In this document: positions 30,950 to 36,510 of the stretch, one piece after another
How the letters are laid out: the number at the start of each line of letters is the position of its first letter
Position numbering within the stretch: the stretch's first letter is position 1
NCBI RefSeq assembly: GCF_000485595.1
Contig: NW_014577857.1
Span: 109,963 to 146,472, forward strand
Length of the DNA stretch: 36,510 nucleotides
Direction: 5' to 3'
Source of the DNA: Priapulus caudatus
Lineage: Eukaryota > Priapulida > Priapulimorpha > Priapulimorphida > Priapulidae
The notes under the pieces: generated by a model
The model's database searches: none
Seen by the model: only the letters and a program-made list of their open reading frames with translations
What the model was told of the DNA's origin: nothing
Made by a program: the position numbers and the translations under genes

Positions 30950-31195
30950 TTCTCGCCCTCTCTTCTCCACCACCTTTTCCTCTCTCCTTCTCCTTCTCCA
31001 CCAGGCTTCTCCCTCCATTCTCCACTAGTTCTCCGCCTCCTCCACCACCTTCTCCCCTCCTCCTTCTCCACCAGCTTCTCCTCCTTCTTTCTCCACTACC
31101 TTCTCCTTCTCCTTCTCTCTATCTTCACCATCTCTCCCCTCCTCCTTCTCCAAACACTTCTCCCTCTCCCTTTCTCCTCCTTCACCATCTTCTTA
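30950..31195. repeat. TTCTCC/CCACC pyrimidine repeat between duplicon 2 copies
   Basis: Irregular CCACCTTCTCC and CTCCTTCTCC units over about 245 bp. Pyrimidine-rich tracts of this kind also follow copy B (34480 onwards) and precede copy A (28470-28830), so each duplicon boundary is marked by one. Confidence 0.85.
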
Positions 31196-31673
31196 CACAG
31201 CTGGAAGTGACGCGTAACGAACATCGCGAATTACATCTGATTGGTTATAACACAAACACGTGGATAAAATATGCAAATTATCTTCCTGTACCGGCCTGAA
31301 TATGAGACAAAACCCTTACCATCCCGCCTCGGCCTATAGGCACGTGGAAAACGTTTTCAATAATAATTGAAATTCTCTATCAATATTCCAGGCGTTCTCC
31401 TACGGTTGCGCCAAAACCGGAACGCGCCGCCCGCTTTGGGAAACTTCCCCCTGTTTACAATCGTTGCGCCCCGTTTAAATTACCTCGCCCCGATTTGAAA
31501 TTCCCAGCCACAATTAAAAGTTTGACCGCGCGGGAATCGATCGTCAAGAATTTTGCCATTCAGCAAGGACACCGGACTACGGCGTGTATTTTTACGTACC
31601 ACGCATGGACTGAGAGCCACACACAAGTACAAACAGTCAAACCTGTCCCAAACCCAACACTAACGCTGCAGAG

Positions 31674-31909
31674 GGTCTAATGTCCCCCAGGGTACTGACC
31701 GGAACGTACCCTGGTACTATCTAATATGCCGGACCGTACCTTCTCGACTACTCCACTAACGAGGTCTAGGGAGTCGCCTCACGCCTACTCCCATAACCCT
31801 AACCCTTATCCCTATCCCTACCCTAACCCTAAATCCTAACCCTTTAACCATATCAAATTTCAAATAGTTACCAGGGTCCGTTCCGGTAGTACCCTAGGGA
31901 CATAAGACC
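31674..31909. mobile_element. TIR element with internal telomeric repeats (copy B)
   Basis: Counterpart of 29446-29688. The left end is GGTCTAATGTCCCCCAGGGT and the right end ACCCTAGGGACATAAGACC. Its internal CCCTAACCC tract is at about 31788-31845. Its presence in both duplicons shows it was part of the ancestral unit. Confidence 0.8.
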
Positions 31910-32201
31910 ACCATTAACAACACTAACTGTACACCGAACGGGTATCTCTATTATATAACAAGACCCCAAATGCCGTCTATGGTGTTGGCGACTTCTACGC
32001 ATTAAATTCAGTCGGTACGGTAAAAACAAAACACGCCCCCGGACGCTGTGATTTTTTTTTCCTAGGTCCAATCCAAGAACAATTAGGGCTGAAGTGAAGC
32101 CGCTGCTATCTGGGTTGAGCTTGTTTCGTCACTCAACTGACGTCACAGTATTTGTCATATTACATAGCACATTCCAAATTCCTAAATTATATATGATTCA
32201 A

Positions 32202-32256
32202 TAGGTACGTGGTTAGAGCGGCCAGCGTCAAGTTATGAAAGGCGGTGGATCGATCC
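32202..32256 (+). ncRNA. tRNA-like SINE head (RNA polymerase III A and B boxes)
   Basis: TAGGTACGTGGTTAGAGCGG resembles the D-arm/A-box of a tRNA, and GGATCGATCC at 32247-32256 resembles a B-box (GGTTCGANNCC) shortened by one base, at normal tRNA spacing. The 3' half of an acceptor stem and CCA context are not evident, so this is not an intact tRNA gene. A T-rich stretch (ATTTTTCC at about 32270) could terminate Pol III transcription. It probably derives from a tRNA-type SINE. Confidence 0.5.
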
Positions 32257-32414
32257 ATTCGTTTCTAATTATTTTTCCTGTCTTTCTTTATTCGTTTGAA
32301 CATTTTTTTCCCAATTAACGCAAATATTTTACATGATTTATTATACACATTTTAATTTACAACAATAAATTTGACAACAATTAAAATATTAAATTTCAAT
32401 AATATTTATTTTAA

Positions 32415-32489
32415 ATAGGATTTGGGTTAGCGTTAGGGTTTAGGGTTAGGATTAGGGTTAGAGGTTGAGGCGTTAGGGTTAGGGTTAGG
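32415..32489. repeat. TTAGGG telomere-type repeats inside a TIR insertion
   Basis: Intact TTAGGG units interspersed with TTTAGGG, ATTAGGG and GTTGAGG variants. Orientation on the plus strand is opposite to the tracts at 4588 and 29568. It is enclosed by the inverted ends at 32051 and 32607. Confidence 0.85.
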
Positions 32490-32649
32490 TCAACAATTGC
32501 AAGTGAATGCCACCATAAAACAGGAGTTTGAGGACGTGATTTGTATTCAACCAATGGCCAGCGCTGCGCTAGAGCCCTATGCTTCTTGATTGACCTAGGA
32601 AAAAAATACACGTCCCCCGGACCCCCTTAGTTTCCCCTCCCCTTCTTCT

Positions 32650-32960
32650 CCCCCACCCCTCCCCTCCCTCCCCTCCCCCTGTTTTCAATTTTATCCTGGG
32701 GAGAACCTTGAATTATTCTGTTGGTCTGTGCACTGTGCGCGTGCCGTAACTGTGCGTGAGATTGATGCGGTGGCAGGGGAGCATCTTGAGCGGCACTTGC
32801 AGGAAATTATTACGAATAATAGGTGAAAGAGAGTTAGAGAAGTTAGCGCTAAAGGTAGTAAATAGGCCTACATTTCCGTGTTTATCTTAGCTATCATTTT
32901 ATACATTATCAGGGCGTTAATGCCAGCCTTATCACAAGAAAGGGGATATCCTCTCCAAGG
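32650..32960. other. Extra segment in duplicon 2B, unclassified
   Basis: About 310 bp lies between CCCCTTCTTCT and CTTTCCAAGAGG, which are adjacent in copy A (CCTCCTCTTTCCAAGAGG). It begins with a C-rich patch and continues as unique sequence. I found no inverted ends or target duplication, so it could be an insertion in B or a deletion in A. Confidence 0.55.
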
Positions 32961-33238
32961 CCGGGGTTCTTTCCAAGAGGGGGGATTCAAACCTATATAT
33001 ACTAATATACTTCGGTAAAATGTTTCGTTCATGCATTTTATATTACATCACCCAGTCTATGTATCAAATATTCGTGCTCATTCTTGATACACCAGCTGGC
33101 AATTCCGCGAAATGCCTGGAATCCGCCCGTGGCTACCGCCCTAATTATATGAAACGTTCCAAGTGCCTGTGCCCGGCCCACCTCACCCCAACATATTCAT
33201 CCAAACCAGTGTGTGTATTATCAGCCGGTCTATAACAG

Positions 33239-33286
33239 CAGGAGTGAATAACACAAAAAGGCATGATTTATTACTTCACTCCCGTA
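33239..33286. mobile_element. Small palindrome, ATCAGG-like family (duplicon 2B)
   Basis: CAGGAGTGAATAA faces TTATTACTTCACTCCCGTAAT. It is the counterpart of 30122-30166, with slightly degraded arms. Confidence 0.6.
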
Positions 33287-33386
33287 ATCTTCTTCCCAGC
33301 GCGCCAATCTGAGCTTCTATTTCAGTTTTAACGAACGAGTGAGTTCGAACGAGCGCTAAACATCTGACACGGGAACTCTAGGAACC

Positions 33387-33841
33387 CACAGGCCACTTGA
33401 AGCGTTTCAATAAAATATAATGCTAACTAAACAAATTCTTAATGTTTCTATCACTATAGATACTACTACCAGGACCTACTCTCTTCTCAAACCTACGGCT
33501 ACCAACACGCCCGCCTAGTTCTCCACCACTGGCACTACCGGCTGCCATCTGCTCTTCGACGGCGCGGACTGGTTGCACGCCTGCACTAATATATGAGCAG
33601 GCACTCTATATCTATATATATACGACGAGCTGCTCTATATTAGTGCAAGCGCTGCGAACAGTCGCGACCGCGGAGAGCAATGGCAGCCGGTTAGTGCAGC
33701 TGGTTGGAAATAATCGAGCGGTGTAGCGTAGCGAATGAAAGAGAGTTAGGCCTCGGCGGGCTAGTATTACTGATAGTATCAGAAAACATTAAGAATTTTT
33801 AGTTACATTATATTTTATTGAAATCGCTTAAGTGCCCTGTG
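33387..33841. mobile_element. 455-bp foldback element inserted in duplicon 2B
   Basis: Inverted along most of its length. Outer arms share CACAGGSCACTT, AGCGNTTTCAATAAAATATA and TTCTTAATGTTT. Inner arms share GCACTACCGGCTGCCAT and GCACTAATAT..GAGCAG around a TA-rich centre. Flanks are TCTAGGAACC (33377-33386) and TCTAGATCC (33842-33850), while the empty site in copy A (30254 onwards) has a single TCTAGACTC. This supports a 9-10 bp target duplication, as in Mutator-like foldback elements. No transposase is encoded. Confidence 0.85.
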
Positions 33842-34479
33842 TCTAGATCCTTCCATTGTGAACACGAAACCAACCGAACACCCCCCCCCCCCGACCGCCC
33901 CACCCCCAGAATACACAAACTGTGATCTCCATTCATAAACGAAACACTAATTAGAAGAAACGGACCAACTTTAATATGTAGAACATCACGCATAGCAGAC
34001 GATGATGATGACGTGGACTAAGACGCATGATGAGAGACGATTGATGATGACGAATGATGATGACGATGGACGACTAACGATTTTGATGATGACCAAATAC
34101 GACGATGATGACGATGACAGGGCAAGACGAGCAATCCGAGAAGACTGCTTACGACTAGTTGCTCTGACTTAGTAGGAGACTCGCTGGCGCGTGGCTGGCT
34201 TTCTCGCGTGACAGATGGTCATGCTTTCATCAGAGCGACGCCTCCCCAAGGGAAAGACGCTCCGTAAGTACGATAGTGCATTACTTTATTCCCCCTCTCC
34301 CTCCGCCAAATCAGCATCAGACAGAGAGAGACCCATAGGAGAGAGAGAGAGAAAAAATTGCATCGCTGCACACGCGTGTTGCTGTGTCTACATCACGATA
34401 AGCTTACTTCACCGAGGCGCCATATTACCACGTGACAGATGGTTGATGAATTTAGCAGTGGCAGGGAACCTCTCCACAC

Positions 34480-35515
34480 CACCGCTCCTTATGCCCTACC
34501 GCCTCTCTCCGACCGCCTCCTTCCACCCACGCCTCCTCTCCCACACGCCTCCTCTCTCACCCACCGCTCCTCTCCACCCCGCCCTCCTCTCCCACCCACC
34601 GCTCGCCCCCTCTCCCACCCCCGCCCCTCCTTCCCACCCACAACGCCTCCTCTCCCACCCACCGCCTCTCTCGCGAATCACTCACCGCCCTCCCTCCCCA
34701 CTCACCGCCTCCTCTCCCCACGCCACCGCCCCCTCTGCCCACCCACCGCCCTCCTCTTCCCACCCACCGCCTCCTGCTCCACTCACCGCCCTCCTCTCTC
34801 ACCCACCGCTCTCTCCACCGCCCCGCCCTCCTCTCCCACTCACGCCCTCCTCTCCCACTCAACGCCCTCCTCCTCCCACCCACCCGCTCCTCCTCCACCG
34901 ACCGCCCTCTCCTCTCCCACTCACCGCCTCCTCTCCACCCACCGCTCCCTCTCCCAGCCGCCCTCCTCTCCCACCCCACCGCCCTCCTCTCCCCACTCAG
35001 CGCGCCCTCTCTCCCACTTCACCGCCCTCATCTCCCACCCACCGTCCTCTTCCCACCCACCGCCCTCCTCTCCACTCACCGCCCCTCCTCTCCCAACCAC
35101 GCCGCTCTCTCCCACCCACCGCCCTCCTTCCTCCGCCACCCACTCGCTCCTCCACTCATCCCACACCGCTCTGCCTCCCACCCCCCTCCTCTCCCACTTC
35201 ACCGCCTCCTCTGCCACTCACCGCCCTCCCTCACCCCCGACGCTCTCCTCTCCCATCCACCGCCCTCTTCCCCGTCCCTTCTCCACCACAACCCATCGCC
35301 CTACACCACCCACCACCTCTCATACCACCACTGCTCTCCTCCCCCGCCCCATCCCGCCACCACGCCTCACCCCCAGCCCCCCTCAGCCCCCCCCGCCCAC
35401 CGCCCCACCCCGCCCCACCCCGCCCACTCACGCCCCACCCGCCCGCCCCGCCCCACCCCCGCCCACCCCCGTCCCGCCCCCGTCCCACCCGCCCCGCCCC
35501 GGCCACCCGCCGATG
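34480..35515. repeat. 1-kb C-rich minisatellite, about 20-bp unit
   Basis: Imperfect tandem copies of CCCTCCTCTCCCACCCACCG with frequent indels, changing after about 35340 to CCCCGCCCCACC-type units of shorter period. The two long forward open frames (433 and 459 codons) and several antisense ones are P/S/T/H or G/R/E translations of this repeat, and they overlap each other in different frames. They are not credible proteins. The complementary strand is G-rich with strong quadruplex potential. Confidence 0.93.
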
Positions 35516-35599
35516 ACAGACGTATTTTGCCATTCCACAGACAGTAAGGAAGAAATGAATAGCGGGAACTATGAGAACGGGAGAGATATAACTGTACGT
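35516..35599. other. Short unique spacer
   Basis: About 85 bp between the C-rich minisatellite and a GT array. No feature is visible. Confidence 0.5.
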
Positions 35600-35632
35600 T
35601 TGTGTGTGTGTGCGTGCTGTGTGTGTGTGTGG

Positions 35633-35665
<33 letters not shown>

Positions 35666-35800
35666 GTGTGTGTGTGTTGTGTGTGTGTACGTGTGCGTGC
35701 GCGTGCGCGTGCGCGCTGTGCGCGTGCGCGCGTGCGCGTGCGTGTGCGTGTGCGTGTGTGCGTGGTGTGTGTGTGGTGCGCGCGCATGCGTGCACGTGTG
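35600..35800. repeat. GT/GC microsatellite
   Basis: GT dinucleotides, then GTGCGC units (35690-35760), then GTGT and GCGC, followed by a short GA-rich tail to about 35850. Overlapping open frames on both strands are low complexity. Confidence 0.93.
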
Positions 35801-35850
35801 AGCGAGAAAGAGAGATAGCGAGCGAGCGATAGAGAGAGGATAAGAGTAAG

Positions 35851-36294
35851 AAAGATGAGAGCACATAGGAGAATAGACACTCCGATTCGAACAGGAAATG
35901 CGCCACACTAAGGCTGCACTAAGTCATGAATAAGACGACAATCCCGTCATTATAGAATGAAGCTTCGCTGCAACCGTTTCGCCGCAATAATCCGCACAAA
36001 TTGCTCCCGACCACCCATACTGAGATGTAAACCATTTGCCCCCACCCACACATCTGTAGTCAGAAAGCAAGCCTGGTTTCAACACGCAGCATCGCTACGC
36101 TTGTGAACCCATCCCTTAGCTACACAGCAAGTATTTCACAAATGTTCTCCATTATCAACATCTACACAGGCCTGAATAAAATAAAATAAATGTTGTTACG
36201 TCACACATCAAAATGTGCTTGTGTTTATTCGCAACTGATATCATATATATAATTTATAATTTCGTTTAAATCCTTTTTGGACGTGATGACATAT
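35851..36294. other. Unique sequence, no gene seen
   Basis: About 440 bp of mixed sequence with no recognisable gene. An AATAAAATAAAATAAATG run is at about 36174-36191; AATAAA is a polyadenylation signal word, but no upstream exon is evident. Confidence 0.5.
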
Positions 36295-36311
36295 CCCTAA
36301 CCCTAACCCAA
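36295..36311. repeat. Short CCCTAACCCTAA telomere-like run
   Basis: Two and a half units of CCCTAA. Bounding inverted repeats are not obvious, although a CTAGGCAAATCCTAG near-palindrome follows at about 36315. Confidence 0.65.
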
Positions 36312-36369
36312 TTCTAGGCAAATCCTAGACAAGGAAAATGGCCCGATTAAGCCGTGGGCACATGACCTC

Positions 36370-36436
36370 GCGCGTAAGTTTTCCAAAAGACATTTCATCG
36401 ACGCACCCGTTTATTCGAGTCCCGATAAAGCGGGAC
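36370..36436 (+). repeat. Dispersed repeat, copy 2 (also at 23104-23178)
   Basis: ACGCACCCGTTTATTCGAGT followed by CCCGATAAAGCGGGACC matches the copy at 23140-23178, with a CCAAAAGACA block upstream in both. The remaining sequence to the window end is a C-rich CTCCCCACC-type patch with a C homopolymer. Confidence 0.6.
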
Positions 36437-36510
36437 CACTATTATTCTCCCCACCAAGTACTCCCCCACTCCTTCCCCACAACGCCCCCCCCCCAATACT
36501 CCCCACCACC

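Larger units (their letters stand above)
29085..30950. repeat. Duplicon 2, copy A
   Basis: A 1.87-kb unit whose content recurs in the same order at 31312-34372. Landmarks are CCCGCCTCGGCC; ACGCGCCGCCC; a TIR element with telomere-like repeats (29446-29688); GCCGTCTATGGTGT; TCCAAGAGGGGGGATT; AACGTTCCAAGTGCCTGTGC; an ATCAGG-type palindrome (30122-30166); CTTCCATTGTGAACACG; a C homopolymer patch (30295-30313); a GAT/GAC-rich block; and GTGACAGATG followed by GA repeats ending in AAAAATTGCAT at the single unknown base (30945). No conserved protein frame exists between the two copies. Confidence 0.85.
32051..32607. mobile_element. Composite TIR insertion with tRNA-like box and telomeric repeats
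   Basis: Absent from duplicon 2A. The ends are inverted: CCTAGGTCCAATCCAAGAA near 32061 after a T run, and TTCTTGATTGACCTAGG ending near 32599 before an A run. The direct repeats ACACGCCCCCGGAC (32031-32044) and ACACGTCCCCCGGAC (32608-32622) flank it, where copy A has a single ACACAGCCCGCCGGAT site. Six extra bases lie between the left duplication and the T run. The interior contains TGACGTCA, a tRNA-like promoter and a TTAGGG tract. It could be a MITE with a captured SINE, or a SINE with a variable-length target duplication. Confidence 0.75.
31312..34372. repeat. Duplicon 2, copy B, with three extra segments
   Basis: Carries the copy A landmarks in order, but is 1.2 kb longer because of extra segments at about 32045-32607, about 32650-32960 and 33387-33841. 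The first and third have inverted ends and flanking duplications, so they are best read as insertions into copy B. The remaining sequence differs from copy A mostly by one-base indels. It ends with GTGACAGATGG, GA repeats and AAAAAATTGCATCGCTGCA. Confidence 0.85.

Noticed and set aside
30394-31071. 225-codon antisense open frame
   Set aside because: Built from GA, GAT and TTCTCC repeats and crossing the unknown base at 30945. It is not conserved in duplicon 2B.
32202-32256. A functional tRNA gene
   Set aside because: Only the A-box and B-box regions resemble a tRNA. Acceptor-stem pairing is not evident and the B-box is one base short, so a SINE head is more likely.
34215-35818. Two overlapping forward open frames of 433 and 459 codons, rich in P, S, T and H
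   Set aside because: They lie in different frames of the same 20-bp C-rich minisatellite, with comparable open frames antisense. The translation is pure low complexity, with no domain or plausible non-repetitive core.

Overview
This window is non-coding, repeat-dominated nuclear DNA from a eukaryote, most likely an animal. TTAGGG/CCCTAA-type repeats recur at internal positions. Long CA/GT, CT/GA, GATA and ATC microsatellites alternate with kilobase-scale minisatellites, CpG is not depleted, and several short inverted-repeat (MITE-like) elements are present, including one with clear hAT hallmarks. I cannot narrow the lineage further. I found no protein-coding gene I can name, no rRNA gene, no intact tRNA gene, no CRISPR array and nothing prokaryotic. 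Almost every long open frame is a low-complexity translation of a microsatellite (poly CV, HT, SL, RE, MLREEG or S/I runs), often open on both strands.

Layout. 1-5670: trinucleotide and G-rich simple repeats, a degenerate telomere-like tract, a CT-rich tract (about 3098-3765), a short inverted-repeat element enclosing telomeric repeats (4493-4710), and a GA-rich tract (5180-5612). 5672-7890: first copy of a 2.2-kb duplicated unit (duplicon 1). 7883-10012: CA-, GT- and CA-type arrays separated by unique spacers. 10376-14742: a degenerate 18-bp minisatellite of about 4.4 kb. 14816-18094: a GT array, about 2.8 kb of mostly unique DNA, and a TA-rich tract holding a 236-bp inverted-repeat element (17794-18029). 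18095-20373: second copy of duplicon 1, running into a 404-base assembly gap (20374-20777). 20778-21512: CT, GA and GATA arrays. 21513-25880: the least repetitive section. It has a pogo/Tigger-like end, a TATA box with a small ORF, a 562-bp foldback element (22484-23045), and three small palindromic elements in a row (24887-25029). 25885-28886: GT array, a hAT-type MITE with an exact 8-bp target-site duplication, ATC array, and facing GGA and CCT tracts. 29085-34372: two tandem copies of a 1.9-kb unit (duplicon 2). The second copy carries three extra segments absent from the first, so copy 1 acts as an empty-site reference. 34480-36510: a 20-bp C-rich minisatellite, a GT array, unique DNA, and a short telomere-like run near the end.

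The main biological signal is a set of small non-autonomous elements. There are two foldbacks sharing similar termini with 9-10 bp target duplications. There is a family of tiny palindromes with the terminal motif ATCAGGAGT sitting in TA-rich DNA. There are also three different TIR-bounded elements, each with telomere-type repeats inside; one of these has a tRNA-like (SINE-type) A/B box.

Caveat: copies of both duplicons, and units of the minisatellites, differ largely by one-base indels. This suggests that part of the window is unpolished long-read sequence, so indel-level statements here are provisional.
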